This document shows, piece after piece, positions 1 through 36,605 of a stretch of 64,000 nt of DNA. Made by a program: the position numbers and the translations under genes. The first letter of the stretch is position 1; every line of letters begins with the position of its first letter. The stretch spans positions 9,748,208-9,812,207 of the forward strand of contig CM060203.1 in the NCBI GenBank assembly GCA_030562195.1, read 5' to 3'. The stretch comes from Nipponacmea schrenckii (lineage: Eukaryota; Mollusca; Gastropoda; Lottiidae). The notes below the pieces were generated by a model that worked only from the letters and a program-made list of their open reading frames with translations, made no database searches and was not told the DNA's origin.

Positions 1-23551
<23,551 letters not shown>

Positions 23552-25754
23552 TATTGAATATATGAACTACACTTTAAATTTGCTTTATATTAAACAGAAG
23601 AAATATATAGTTGTATAGTATATTCTTTTGATTAACATTTGATACAACAGTAAGAATTATATTACAAATATTGATCTCATATTGCAAGAGGAAAAAATTA
23701 AATTTTATTAAAGAAATACTATATCACTTAAAATATGTAAGGTGTAAAGTTTAGGATAAGAATACAGATATCAGGTTATCACTTGCAGGCAATGAGATAA
23801 ACCAATAATACCTTAAACACAGATGATGGTATGTTTTAATTATACTATAAATCTACACAATGAGATATATCAAATATAATATTTTTTTAGTTATCATTTC
23901 ACTACAAATAAAAGGATTATGAATTACGAGATATTTCACATCTTCATATATTTTTAAAAATGAGAAAATACTGATGAGGTAAGGATTTCAGTATAATCAG
24001 ATAACCAGATATTTCACTCACTGTCTCATAATAAAATAATATACAAAAACTTATAAAATTATGATATCAATATGAATGAGAAATAATACTTAATAATTTA
24101 TGATATACTGCTAAAATAACTAGATATATTACTTAATATATGATATAAAAAGATAAGATCACCAGCAGAATCCATACAGGTGCAGATGAATGATATAATT
24201 ACAGATATGTTGTCCAATATAGATAAGTCAAATGTGGACTAAGGCCATACTCATACAATAAGGAAATATAGATATTTATATTTCTTGTGCATATTATTCA
24301 ATGTTAACCGTCTGACACTGATAAATACTTCAATTGAAAACTCTTTATGCCAAAATATTCCCTTTAAATGATGCACATTTTTTTTTCTAGCATTTGTTCA
24401 TTATCCAATATTTGGTTTATTTTGGCACAATTTGACATAAGATGTTCTATCTTTGAGGCTTTTGTAACTTTGGTTTTTTATACTGGATATTAGATTTTGT
24501 AAGTGCTACTATATCCTGCTGCTCGAAAAAGTGAAAATTACGGAAATGAAAGGATATTTATTGCCATATTTTAATGTTGTAAGCGTTATCACAGTTTGAA
24601 AGAGGAAAGCAAATTTCTTTAGTTAATTGTTTATATGAAAGCAAAAGTTTATTGAATCGAATTGTTTCTGATTTTTGTATCCAATTTTCTTCTTGAATCT
24701 TAGTAAACTTGTAGTGTAGGCCCCTAATCTGTTTTAAGAACCCTCTTCTAAATAGTTGCCAAATCTTAATTTAAAGTTTGTACATGTATATTTTTTTCAG
24801 ACTACCATGGTATTCTTTACATTTGTAACATTTTATTTTAGAATTATATAATGCACCATCATCAGTTTGTGATGATAGAGTTTGTTCACTTCAATGCAAA
24901 TTTTATTTTTTCTATCTTTAAATCGCTTTGAGCTTTAAGCTATGGTTACTATAGAGAAAGCAAATATTTCAAATGTTGTACATACATGTTATATGCTTAA
25001 CAATTACTAAGTGACATTCTCTGATTCAAATACAGCTTGGAGGTAGTTAATAATACTTCAACTATATATGACCAGATCTGGCTTATCTTCAAACACCTTT
25101 GTCCGAATCCCTGAAATTTTCTTTAAAGGGAATAGTCTGTAGGCCTAATATCTCAGGTTAGTAATGAAAAGTACAGCTTATTGTTAATTGTTTTGTAAGA
25201 AGCCAAATGTTGCTTTATTCAGGCATTGATAAAACTAATGCAGCTGTATGTCGTTAGATATACTTTTGTATGCATAATTCCTTTCTTGTCTCTCCATTTC
25301 TGTGGGTCTTACAACAAATCCATGACCACATTTTTGTCCCACCTATATTTTTATTGTTTTATTTTGTATTAATGTAATTTTTGTATATTTTGGTTACCTT
25401 GTATTTGACAGAGAAAATTTATACAATAAAGCTGATGCTATTGAGACTATTATGAATTAAGTATTTTAATTTAGTTTAGTCATTCTGATTTCTCAATGCA
25501 ATTTTAAATTGAGATTGGATATTAAGATAAGTGGATATTGATTAAAATTGTACTATTAGTCATTTTAAGGAATAAAGTGTAAACGATGGGTGTCGAATAG
25601 AGAGGGCAGAATATACAGTTAGATGTAGCATCGTAACTTATTTTCAAATACTTTGCAATGTGATATTTTGTTTTTTGTTTTTATAACAATATATAATATT
25701 TATTTTGTAAGGGACCAAAGTTTATTTGTGTATTGTGATGTAAGAATAAACATA
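23552..25754 (+). other. 3' flank and probable 3' UTR of MYO3
   Basis: No coding segment is seen. AATAAA-type signals occur near 23907 and near 25426 (ACAATAAAGC); either could end the MYO3 transcript. Sequence is AT-rich and unique-looking. Confidence 0.5.
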
Positions 25755-25943
25755 TCATTTATCGCAAAATTCAGATTTTTTTAAATTATAATTTTTTCTC
25801 GATTCGGCTAATTCCGCGGCCGCTGCTTGTCCGTCCTGATTCGTTACTTGTGTTTCCTCAAATGCATGGTCCTTCAGCAACATTGTGTCATGATGACCAT
25901 CTTCTACCATGGTTTGTACACAATTAAATCGATAGTCAAGCAT
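25755..25943 (-). CDS. Possible coding exon, function unknown
   Basis: An ATG-initiated 62-residue frame on the minus strand starts MLDYRFNCVQTMVEDGHHDT and ends KSEFCDK. The first 45 residues have balanced composition, and the part encoding DGQAAAAELAESRK is GC-rich with several CpGs, unlike its surroundings. It could be a first exon, with a weak donor after the codons for EETQ (CAA|GTAACG), or a short complete frame. No family recognised. It lies 2.2 kb past the MYO3 stop, on the opposite strand. Confidence 0.35.
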   Translation of the reverse strand: MLDYRFNCVQTMVEDGHHDTMLLKDHAFEETQVTNQDGQAAAAELAESRKNYNLKKSEFCDK

Positions 25944-27425
25944 TATTATTGTAAAAAGTTTTTTTTTAGCTCAATTTGAAAATGGTATAGTATTTCTGTT
26001 TTGACCAAACATATTTAAATAAGTTGGAATCGAAAATAAATATCCTAAACTAGATTTGTACTAGAAGTAAGCTATTGCATAATGTGAACAAAATTTTGTA
26101 TCGAGTCTGTAGGGCTTATTTATGGTTGACTTTACCTCGTATTTTCTTTAAAAAGTTAATTTTCTGAAGATTTATCATCATTGTAGGATATAAACATCAT
26201 TTAAACCCTGTCAATCATACATATGCGTACGGGAGGTTTTGAAACTGGGGGTGCGGGAGAGATTTGTCCGCGAATCTCGGACTCTGCCCGAATTCTACTG
26301 CCCGGTGATCAAATCCGAAACCTCCATGAATCCTAAAGTGCCCAAACAACCAAGGTAAATATCACCAGCCCACAAGGCTTCCACACGAATATCTCGATAT
26401 TCGGGTATTTTGCTTCAATAGAATCTAGGGATTCGGGCAGGAATCGGTTCCCGGCAATATTAGTGGGTATTTTTCTAAAAAAAAAATCAAGAAGACTGGA
26501 AAACTTTCAGTGCCCGAACATGTCGAGAATTTTGCCCGAATATGATCGAGCCGAGAAAAAAATTGGGGGGGGGGAGGGGCGTCAAAAATGTCTATTTTGA
26601 GATGTCTGTAAAACCGGACGTTAAAATTTCTCAACGAGTATAAGCACACCTATGGATAGCTGCGGACATTTCTACATTGAAAATTTCAAAATCATAGAAG
26701 GCCAAGGTCACTCAATATAGACTTGAATTTTTAAAAAATTCAATTGGTCATATTATAAAGAAAACTTAATTCGAAAATCAACACGTTTAAGATTAAGTTA
26801 CAAGATAACACCTCTTTAACACTTGATGTCATGTCTGTACTCCTATAATTTGTTCATAAATTCAAATTCTTATTTTGTTCATGATACATACGTATAATAT
26901 TCAATAAATCAAGTTTTCTTATCTGATTCAGTAACATGTTTCAACTTTTCTGCAAATGTGTACAAATTCAATTGATAAATTTCATTTATGTTGATTCTTA
27001 TAGCTTCAAAGTGAGTGAAAAATTTACAAAGCAAACGTAAATCCTTAACAATGGCAGTCCAAACAATAATAAATGAAATTCTGGCACTTGACGTACTATT
27101 GAAAAATGCTGACCAAATGTTACCACTATAACTGTGTTTCTAATCATCAAGAATTTTAGTCCGTTGTACTATACAGTATGAGCATTAATCTATTTCACGA
27201 ACAATTAGTCATTTGTTACAAACCAAACATTCCAAAAATGAGTGATATTCTTCATTTAGACCCGTGTTTACTTCTTGTTGTCCAGGTTGACTTTTGCTTA
27301 ATGGCATGTGAAAAAAAAAGCTTTATATACTTGTGTAAAGGAGCGTCATATTCGTCAAAATTATTGCTCGTTGCTCTGATCAATGTTTCGGACTAAAAAT
27401 AAGAACTCAATTATGTATGTAATCC
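25944..27425. other. Intergenic, no gene seen
   Basis: A short GC-richer patch at about 26220-26580 contains several CCCGAAT/ATTCGGGC motifs in both orientations and a G-run near 26565. The rest is AT-rich and featureless. Confidence 0.5.
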
Positions 27426-27426
27426 T

Positions 27427-27510
27427 TTTAAATACGGACTTGACGTAGTATCACAGTGTTTACAATGGACTAAGTTGAATAAAAGTGACCATACGAATTT
27501 AGTTAAAAAG
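27427..27510 (+). promoter_or_regulatory. Possible promoter and non-coding first exon of CCN peptide gene 1
   Basis: TTTAAATA (27427-27434) lies about 25-30 bp before TCACAGTG, a plausible start site. The putative exon runs to AAAAAG|GTGAGT at 27510/27511, a strong donor. The coding exon at 28399 is itself preceded by an acceptor (TTGTATATAG), so a 5' UTR intron is required; this is the best-placed partner seen. Confidence 0.35.
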
Positions 27511-27679
27511 GTGAGTGGTAGCCTAAAAGTAATATTTCAGATAGGTGTAACCAATCTGTTTGTTGAAATGTAGAAATTTTTCAAAATAATTTTGCTCAGA
27601 GTTAATTGATAGACCTAATTCTGATAAAAGTATGTCGTATCTTGCTTACAAGAAAAGGTTTTAATTATGTTTGATGTAG

Positions 27680-28020
27680 TCAAATCTCGTGTTAGTGTCC
27701 CGTTCCGTGTTAATGTTAACACCATTACATAACACGAAATTTTCTTCTTGTGAATATATTATAATATCAGGTGTTAACATCAAATCAAATTATTTAATAA
27801 AAAAGTATATAAGGCCAATTAAAGCTTTAATATATACAATATTAAATCATTGAAAAACATTTTACTTTACTGAGGTCTAAAAAATATACAGATCAGTTCT
27901 GTGTGATATTAACACCCAAAGAATCTTACTGATAATAAGTGTTATTATCTAACTACAGTTATAGTGTCCCAATTCTTTACTAAAACCAGTGTTAACACTA
28001 ACACGGAACATGAGATTTGA
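27680..28020. mobile_element. Inverted-repeat element, 341 bp
   Basis: TCAAATCTCGTGTTAGTGTC at the left end is matched by the complement of ...CACGGAACATGAGATTTGA at the right end. Inner segments carry several GTGTTAACAC-like motifs in both orientations. No coding frame. A clear target-site duplication was not found, so it is either a degraded MITE or a foldback. It would lie inside the first intron proposed for the next gene. Confidence 0.5.
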
Positions 28021-28398
28021 CCCACACCCAATGTAGCTGAAATAAGTTCTGTCATGTAGAGAAAGAAATGGCATATACATTGAGGTAGTTATTTCAGTAT
28101 GTAGTTGCAATGTACTAGGTTTGAAAATATAAAACTGTCGATTCAAAACCAATCGCATATTATTATTCTTTTCTTTTATTAAGTTGCACAGAAAATACTA
28201 TGCCATTCTTACAATCGTTATATGAGATTTAGACGGCTTAGTTTTAGACATGACTGAAAGTTGGAGTTTTGCTTTAAGAAACCTGGTGCACATTCGTGTG
28301 CTGTATTGCTAAATATTTAGAATTTTTTCACCACGTATTTTAGATTTGTATTATTAATCTTTATTATTTCATTGTATATAGATTATCGAGTTAACAAA

Positions 28399-29714
28399 AT
28401 GCTACTTCGTGCTGTATTTGGTGTTCTGCTCTGTATGTCAATTATTGTATGGATTGATTGTCGGCCAGCATCAGATTTATTTGGTATGTATGGGTGCAGT
28501 GGATATCGGGTTAGGTCCGACCTCCCACCTTTAATGAAGTAAGACATAGGTGTAAAATGTTTGTGTGTCTCTTTTATGAATCAGTCATTATGACTTTTTT
28601 TTACATTATTCAAAATTTTCCATAGTCTTATAACTGGCGGTCACTATAAGTCTAGAGTTTCTACTCTAATTTACTACAATAATATCGTTAATTCAATGTA
28701 TACCTAATACTAGAAGCTAAAAGATAAATATTATAATGAATTTCTCAGACCATTCTTAATAATTTTCTCATAATTTCAAAAGATATTCCCAATGTATTAC
28801 TCCATAATTACAGTTTCATGCTGCACAAAAAGGTGTAGTTATTTTCCATTAGCAGATAGTGAAAGAAGTATGATGATTTATTTCAGAAATCGTTAGAGTC
28901 AAAAGAGAAAAAGTTGAAGGTAAAGAAAGTGTTAAATACCCTCAACTGCCAAAATTTCCCGTAGGTAGTATTGGTAAGTTATTATTGTTATTTTTAGGCT
29001 ATTAAGTTATAAACTTGTTGTTTATCTCTTAGTTCGATAATAATAAATTACTTTAAGTATAGTTCTTGTGTCAAGAAGTGATGCACAGTGTTAAAGTAGT
29101 AATTTAGTTCTAATAATAAGTTCTAAGCGGATAATCCTGTTACACAGTTGTAAGCGTAACATCTTGTTACACAATTCTAAGTGTAAAATCTTGATACACA
29201 GTTCTAGGTGTAAAATCTTGATACACAGTTCTAGGTGTAACATCTTGATACACAGTTCTAGGTGTAACATCTTGATACACAGTTCTAGGTGTAACATCTT
29301 GATACACATTTCTAAGTGTAAAATCTTATTTATACACAGTAATAAAATCTCGAAACATATTTTTTTATAAGTGTAAAATCTTGATATACAGTTCTATTTG
29401 TAAAATCTTGATACACAGTTCTATTTGTAAAATCTTGATACACAGTTCTATTTGTAAAATCTTGATTCACAGTTCTATTTGTATAATATTGATATACAGT
29501 TCTAAATGTCAAATCTTGATACACAGTTAAAATAGTAAAATATTGATACACAAATTTTACCATGAAAGTCTACAATTTTGATAATACAAATTTCGATTAT
29601 GCCTAGGGGAGTGTAAAATGAAGCATGCCTTTATTTATTATTGTACATGATATTATTTTATGTTTTCCAGGTCCACATTTTAATAATTTCTGTTGTAATA
29701 ATGCACCCGGATAA
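28399..29714 (+). CDS. CCN peptide precursor 1 (secreted, amidated peptide candidate)
   Basis: Exons 28399-28483, 28887-28973 and 29671-29714 join with phase-1 introns at both junctions to give 71 residues. Residues 1-21 form a signal peptide (hydrophobic VFGVLLCMSIIVWI, likely cleaved near CRP). A Lys-Arg site follows at 33-34, then a Lys/Pro-rich spacer. The last exon encodes PHFNNFCCNNAPG and a stop: adjacent cysteines, Asn, and a terminal Gly that could donate a C-terminal amide. Predicted role: a secreted signalling peptide with a vicinal or intermolecular disulfide. It is the first of three similarly built genes on this strand. I do not recognise a named family. A peptide toxin is an alternative to a neuropeptide. 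Confidence 0.75.
29130..29550 (+). repeat. 27-bp minisatellite in intron 2 of CCN peptide gene 1
   Basis: Units close to TGTAAAATCTTGATACACAG plus TTCTAGG repeat in two blocks (about 29130-29340 and 29370-29550), the second with TTCTATT in place of TTCTAGG. Translations of this array on either strand are artefacts. Confidence 0.92.
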
Positions 29715-32700
29715 CGACTCTTCAATAGCTATATAACTCAATGCAATAATATAGTAACTTGTTTTTAAATAAAATAGATAAAAAAAAAAGGTCACAATAT
29801 GTTTTATAAATAGTAAACGTAAATTGTCGCGTTTTTTTTTACTGTTTTGTTACCAGATTATCCATACAACCCGGGCGTCGTGTATTTGAATTTCTGGATA
29901 GAAGCCAAAACATGAAATCGGGTCCAAACCTCGTTTAAACTTTATAGACCATCGCCTTGGCAAAGCATTTCATGCTTGATTTTAATTAGTTCCACAAACT
30001 AGGACCCTCTTACAACTTAATTACCGGCAGCGGTGCTTAACCCCATGAGACAGGAAGAAAACAGCAACGCAAACAGAGGTATCAACCATTTTAATGCCTA
30101 CCAATGAAAAAAATTCACTCTATTACACATACCGCATGAGTTTGATAATATACCTACTAGAAAAATCTATACATGTCATTTTTAGCTGAAGCTGCCTTTA
30201 GGGTGGGCTACCGTCGATAATCTTTGCTGTCAGTTTCATGTCGTTGACGACGACTTTTTGCAAACTTAATGCATCATAGTGTCCCTTTGAAGTTTACAAA
30301 AACACTGTATAACAATTTCTTTGTATAGCAAACTTTGGAGCAAACCCCTACTTGATTCAAGTCGGGGCCTTATCTGGAGTTACGGAAATTTACAGAAGTA
30401 GCTGAGCCGAAACCGAATGTATAACTTGGTCAGTAAAATTAGCTTGGGTATTATTTATACTTTACTTCACGGTTTAAATTTAATTCAAATTGATTTAGAA
30501 GCTTGTCAGTTTCAATATCAATCTTAACATATACCAACATATAAATATAATGACGTTGCGTAGGCTGACATACGAAATTATGCAACTGACTTATTTACTA
30601 GTTATTAAAAGACGTTCTACTCTCCGTAACCGTGAACAAGGTGACGTTCATCAATTTAAACGAAAGTATTCTTTTCAACGATTTGTAACGAAAGAATGTT
30701 CCAACTAAAAAAAAGGATTGATTTTACAGAGCCGCAACGCTGTGTGAATTAACAGAAGGCTAATAAAACTGAAAAATCCATAATTATATATAATAGTGGT
30801 CTTTTTTTGCTGATTTACATATATACATACATATCGAGTTTTCTTAGCAATTTGTTTGCTTTAGACCAAAAGATAAAAAATATAGTGCATTTAAGGCTAA
30901 CCTGTAATATTTTCAACTTTCTAAAAAATTTAAATGTCGGTCAACCAAGTGCATTCTTGTTTTTCTATGTAAGAATATAGAAAGTAGATTCGTTAGAGAT
31001 TACATAGAATTCTTTTCAAACTATATTTATTCTGACGTTCGTAAAATGAATGTTGTAATAGAAAAATCACAACCATATATCTACCAAAGATTTATCTCAA
31101 AATTAACATAATAAATTTACAGTATGCCATCTATCTATTTCTATTTTTTTTTTTTTTTTTTTTTTTGTGGGGGACTGTCGATCGATGACTTGAATGTGTG
31201 TCGATGAACCTGTATCACTCCTACGCAGGAATATACATACAAAGCAACATAACCGAAATACAAACCAACTGTTACCTTTCATTTGTAATAAGAAAACAAC
31301 AAGATTTACACTACATGTATATTCAATACAATGTTATATTGACCATATATTTGAAGTACGATACTGTTTTATCTGAATCACAAATACGTTGGATTTGAGG
31401 GCAGTGCATAAAGAAGTTAATGAATGCTGGAGTATTCAAAAGTTCGCCGTATGGTTAGCGTTACATTTTGAACAATTGGGAATAAAAAAACCAAGAAGAT
31501 AGAAAAGTAAGGCACAAATTTATATTCAAACAAATAGATTTTTAGATTTTGACCACATTTTCTTGTGTCAATTTGTTGTTTGCAGTGAGTTAGTATTAAG
31601 TTTGGAACACCATAATGGTTTTTTATTGCTTATTCCATATTTTACCTTTTATCCCTGGTGTATTTTATAATTCTTTATTCCCCTGGATTCAGGTAAATTC
31701 TGTCCCAAAGAAATGCAGGATTTAATACCGCTGTAGATGTTATCCAATTTTTACTTCAGGCGAAAATTCTGCTTTAATGGCAATGTATTCGGAACAAACA
31801 AAAGGATCTTCCTATTTTGTGTCATTAGGTTCATGAGATAAATGGCTCTCAATGTTTGAAGGCAGTGAACAGATTTAATTTCAACTGTAAAGGTTGTGTT
31901 TATAATCTGAACTTGCTCTAAATAATATAAGTAGGCTCGAAAGTTACTCATAACAACTTAGTCATTAAAAAAGAGTAAATCAAATGAATATAATCCCCAA
32001 TATCGTTCAATAACAACTTATTGAAGGCTTTGATTAGATATCATAACATATTCATTTAGTTTATACTTCAACAACTGCGTTGTGGAAGAATTTATGAATG
32101 AAATGGATCTTTAATAAGCTTACTGACAATACCCCACTCTAAAATAGAATAGGAAGGGTGTGTATATAGGGGCACTGACCCAATATATTTCATATTCAAA
32201 GTAAAGGGAAACTAAGCCTGGTACATAAGGGCAACATTGCGAATTAAGGAAACATCAGATAAGGAAGGAGTATTTACTCATCAAGGCTTTGTAAGGTATA
32301 AACGGCACAAGGTACTTTTAATTTCACATTTATGTACTTTTGCAATTTTATTTTTAAACTGCTGTATCTTTTGAAACTTTGATCCTAGCTCGACGAATTC
32401 TGCTTTACCTGTTCCTTGGATGTGATATACAGATGGGTTAAGGGCGTGTTTAGGGTCAGACATAAAATGTCCTTTTATATAAAAACATCTTTCAACCAAC
32501 ATAATATAGGTCGCTTATTTAATTTAGAATTTTTACCATTTAAAAGATTTTGCATAGCAACCGAGATGTAATCTTCATACAACACGTAAGTTGAACCTAC
32601 CACTCGACTATATTATCTTGGTACCTTGTGGGACACACGGACATTGTGGGGTATCTGGCAATACTTGGATACCCAATATATGCCTGGCCTAAACATCTGT

Positions 32701-33060
32701 ATATCACGTCCGATAGTTGTCGAATTTTTGATACAGTAGATCATAGCAGAAGCGAACATTCGAGTACAGTGCAGAGAACGAAGCACCGTACTCTACACCG
32801 CACCCTAGAAAGAAAACCCAGAAATTTTTTTTTCATGTATCTTTTGCATGCAGTATTTCTATATTTTATAAAGTATTCTAAATATAGTTATTCAAGCCAG
32901 CGCCGCACAAACCACTGTGACTGTCAACCAGTGCCATATACAGCCATGTTGTAGTGGAATAGCTCAGAATACTATCTAATGTCTAATCACATTGTGATTA
33001 CTAAAAATCTAAAGTATCATATACAATATGGTATTTTTATTTTAGCAATAAAATATCGAC
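29715..33060. other. Intergenic between CCN peptide genes 1 and 2
   Basis: No coding segment is supported. A 26-bp poly-T run lies at 31142-31167. A GTG-initiated open stretch near 32628-32954 lacks a coding signature. Any 5' UTR exon of gene 2 would be here, since its ATG exon follows an acceptor (TTTTTATTTTAG). Confidence 0.5.
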
Positions 33061-33691
33061 ATGCTGAAATTTAACATTTTGATATGGTCAATTTTGGGAT
33101 TTCTATTGATATTTTGTGCAGTTGAATGTCGTCCAACCAATATTCTAGAAGGTCAGTAATCATTACAAGCAACCTTTATGACTTTATGCTAATTAAAGAC
33201 ACAGTTATAGATCTAAAACAATACAAAGCAAGTTAGGCCCTAATGCGAATTTTTTTTGTTCGAGAACGTTTTTCACGAATTGTAAATGTAACCCGATTCG
33301 AATGAAAAAAGACACTCAGTTTTCTTTCCCAAGACAACTTGGAGGCTTTCGTGTGATGTCTTTATTTATAATTGCTTTGAAGAAAGTAAAACAGATGGAA
33401 ATTATCGTTTTAGATATTACTTTACTGAGAAGAATCTTGAGACAACTCGAGCCAACCACATCTCCACCTCCAACTCCACCTAGTAAGTAAATTAGTAGGC
33501 TAATTTGAATTTGAAAAGTGTGTTATCTGCGAAAAGTATGGTATAACTATTCAGAATCGGTGACTTATACCTTAATAAAAATGCTGATAATAAACTCACC
33601 AATTGCATCAGTAGTTTGTCTATAAAGACAGTTGTATCTATTTTCAGACTTCTGGTTTGGTTGTTGCAATGGTGGCGGTGTGCCAGGATAG
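33061..33691 (+). CDS. CCN peptide precursor 2 (secreted, amidated peptide candidate)
   Basis: Exons 33061-33151, 33414-33482 and 33648-33691 join with phase-1 introns to give 67 residues. Residues 1-24 are a signal peptide (core ILGFLLIFCAVEC), followed by RP as in gene 1. The middle exon starts with the split Asp codon and has Arg-Arg (TLLRRILRQLE), a possible processing site, then a Pro/Thr-rich spacer. The last exon, 44 nt like that of gene 1, encodes NFWFGCCNGGGVPG and a stop. The Cys-Cys-Asn core and Pro-Gly end match gene 1, although the rest of the protein is hardly alignable. The terminal Gly suggests amidation. Confidence 0.75.
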
Positions 33692-33894
33692 ACTAACCAA
33701 CAAGGCTGTAAAAACCCACAGTCAAATTTTAATAAATCAATTTTAAAAGATATTTATTTTAAACTCAGTGTTCCATGTGGATATATATGGGCAAAAACTG
33801 GATGGAAACAATTTTACATTTATGATTGCCAAATGTAGTCTTGTTTTTTATCATAAGTCAATAAGTTACACCTTTCTTAACATGTCATGATTTT

Positions 33895-34330
33895 TCTATA
33901 GTCTTCAAATGTTAACATATAAATTTGTCTATAGTTTACAATTTCATGATTTGCCTATAGACTATAGTTGTTTAACATTTTATGATTTGTCTCATGATTT
34001 GTCTATAGTCTGGAGTAATTTAACATTTTATGCTTTGCCTCATGATTTGTCTATAGTCTGTAGTTATTTAACATTTTATGATTTGTCACATGATTTGTCT
34101 ATAGTCTGTAGTTATTTAACATTTTATGATTTGTCTCATGATTTGTCTATATATTCTGTAGTTATTTAACATTTTATGCTTTGTCTCATGATTTGTCTAT
34201 AATTTGATTTGATAGTCTATTGTTGTTTATCATTTCATGATTTGCCTATAGTATATAGTTGTTAAATATTTTATGATTTATCTATAGTCTAGACTTGTTT
34301 AACATTTTGTGATTTAGTCATTTATCGGCA
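33895..34330 (+). repeat. Tandem repeat, about 48-bp unit
   Basis: Repeats built on GTCTATAGTCTGTAGTTATT, TAACATTTTATGATTTGTC and TCATGATTT, about eight partly degraded copies, directly downstream of CCN peptide gene 2. An open frame across it is a by-product of the repeat. Confidence 0.85.
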
Positions 34331-34450
34331 TCTATTGATGATTCATGATGCACCACTTTGAACAAATTTTTTGGCATATATCATATTTCCTGATCTAATG
34401 TTTTACCGCATTGAATTATCTGTCAGTTACTCTCTAAACACACTTTTTCA

Positions 34451-34464
34451 GAAGGGAGATAACT
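34451..34464 (+). repeat. Short dispersed motif GAAGGGAGATAACT
   Basis: From general knowledge, an AAGGGAGATAACT-type word is very frequent in mollusc genomes, where it is thought to mark the ends of small repeat elements. Seen once here; used as weak taxonomic evidence. Confidence 0.4.
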
Positions 34465-34599
34465 TTATAGATACCAATTGACAATTTTTTATGGTTTTAT
34501 TTCTTTGGTTGGTTTTTTTAGGCTTAATGGTTGTACTATTTATTTTGAACTGTATTTACAATGTATTATGTAGTATGATATTTCATAAAAACTCTTCAA

Positions 34600-34910
34600 A
34601 AACTTTTAATTCCGTGAAAAAGATATAAAAGATAAAGGAAAGAAGACGGGAATAACTCGGGCAAAGCCATTCAGTGTGCAATAAGGGGAAATTTTCCAGG
34701 ACAGGAGAATTAACCTACTCTTATTGGATCCAACTGTCGAGGGATCTTTAAGGTGCATGGGGCCTCGGTTTATTATCCAATACGACGTCCCACTAGACTC
34801 ATTGCCCATGCCAACATCACTAGCATCAATAGCAGGGGAAACCGGGTTGAAAATCAGAAGGCACGAAGATTTCGATAAAGGGGGTCAGAGGGAATGGGGG
34901 ATATAGTAAA
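34600..34910. repeat. Probable fragment of a dispersed repeat
   Basis: A GC-richer island in AT-rich sequence is open on both strands (for example minus-strand WIINRGPMHLKDPSTVGSNK). The composition and the overlap of frames on both strands suggest an old transposable-element fragment rather than a gene; no family was identified. Confidence 0.3.
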
Positions 34911-36571
34911 GAGGGAGGTGGAGTATAAAAGAGAGACATAATTTAGGAATTACGAAGCAATCAGACAGTACAGAAAGAGAGATGAAGACATTGAGAGGGG
35001 ATTCATTAGAGAGGTCGACTGAATAGAGTAAGAAGATTCATGATATTATCAGATGCATGTGAGTAGACAAGAGGAGTGTGATTCTAGTCAAAAAGTCAAC
35101 TGGGTATTCCTTTGCATTGAGAGATACTTATTGAACCTAGATTACATGCTTCGAATTAAGGTATTCCAATGACGTCTTATAGAATTCAAATCTATATTAA
35201 ACGTGACTACCTTTAAAACTTTGCATTTCATAAAATATCGGTATATAGCAATTCAAAATGTTTCAATTGTAAATCGATCTTACGATGACGTCTTAAATAA
35301 TACAATATAAATCAGACTGTAAAAACAATCCAGCTATTTCTAGACTTAACGGTCCATATTTTTGTAGGGTTTATATAGAAACCGGGCCTTGCCTTATATT
35401 ACTAGATTCGACAAAAAATTAATTACAGACATTATGTATCAAATTATCTTATTCGGAATCTTCTTTCGCATGTGATATATTCTGGATCTGTATGAATAAA
35501 CAAAATAGTGTAATAAACTATGACGTGAATTTGTTTACTTAATTTTATTAATCACCTTCTAAACCTCACGTCTAGACCCTTTTAAAAAAATAATCATCCT
35601 GAAAGACAGTAAATACAAAATTGAAATGAGCATAATCAGTCCATCTTACGTATCTAAAGTCTGAAATGGCCCCAGAGTTTCCTTTGGTTCTGGAAATATT
35701 ACAATATCTGCGTCATTTCGTATTGAAATTTATGATCAGAGGATGGCGATAAGGTGGTATTAATTTTAAAGAGTATTGACATACTATATCAAGATTATTT
35801 ATAGTAAATCCTCCTGAAACAATCGTCACACGATTGGGCAAGACCCAATGTAGGTGCTGGTTACCAACTACAAGATCAAGATCATAGAATCGCAATTTCT
35901 GGATAAAGCTTTATCATGTACAGATAAATAACTGTAATAACCCTAATCTTTGGAATGGGAGGGTTTCCACGATCAATAAAATGCTTTGGAATTCCGGTAA
36001 GAATTGTTAGAAGCTTCAGTCACAAGCCTTATCTGTTCAAATATTGACCTAAGTATTTTGCAAACGGTCTCAGATGTCAATATTTTACAGTTGTGTGTGG
36101 TGATTGGATATATTATTGTAAAAGTTAAGGATTTTATTTGACGTAGGCGAAAGAACTGTTCGTAAACTATAAAACATTGTTTCGGATTCGATGCGTAGGT
36201 TTTGTCTGCAGGAAGCATCACGATTCACACGTCGAACTGTGAACGGTTCACAGAAAACTACAACACCTCATACTTACAAGACCTGAAGACCGGACAAAAT
36301 TCAGATTAATCTATAGACAAAATTTGAATATATAATAATAATAATTTTCATATTATATATCTCAAATATATGTGGGACCATTTTTTATCTCTTTGATAAT
36401 TCAACCAAAACAAAATTCGGGAACGCGCATTGTATGCAGACTGTAAGTGTAGGTGGATAGTGATCACCTTGGAGTAGATAGCTTTTCAAATTTTTAAAAA
36501 TATCATTACATTTCCATTTCTTAAAAAACATCGGAGATGAGCAGTTCTTAATCTGAACACGTAAGTAAGCT

Positions 36572-36605
<34 letters not shown>

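Noticed and set aside
25800..25830. NotI-site-containing stretch as cloning-vector contamination
   Set aside because: Flanks are continuous with host-like AT-rich DNA and no vector sequence is recognisable; a natural CpG-rich exon or patch is more likely.
29091..29563. Repetitive cysteine-rich protein frames on both strands
   Set aside because: They are translations of the 27-bp minisatellite, whose period is divisible by three; both strands stay open for that reason.
31045..31080. Another Cys-Cys-Asn coding word (GAATGTTGTAATAGA)
   Set aside because: No acceptor before it, no stop soon after, and no signal peptide exon upstream; chance occurrence.
32628..32954. 108-residue frame upstream of CCN gene 2
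   Set aside because: No ATG at its start, no domain, no splice context, and composition drifting into AT-rich low complexity; the length is reachable by chance.
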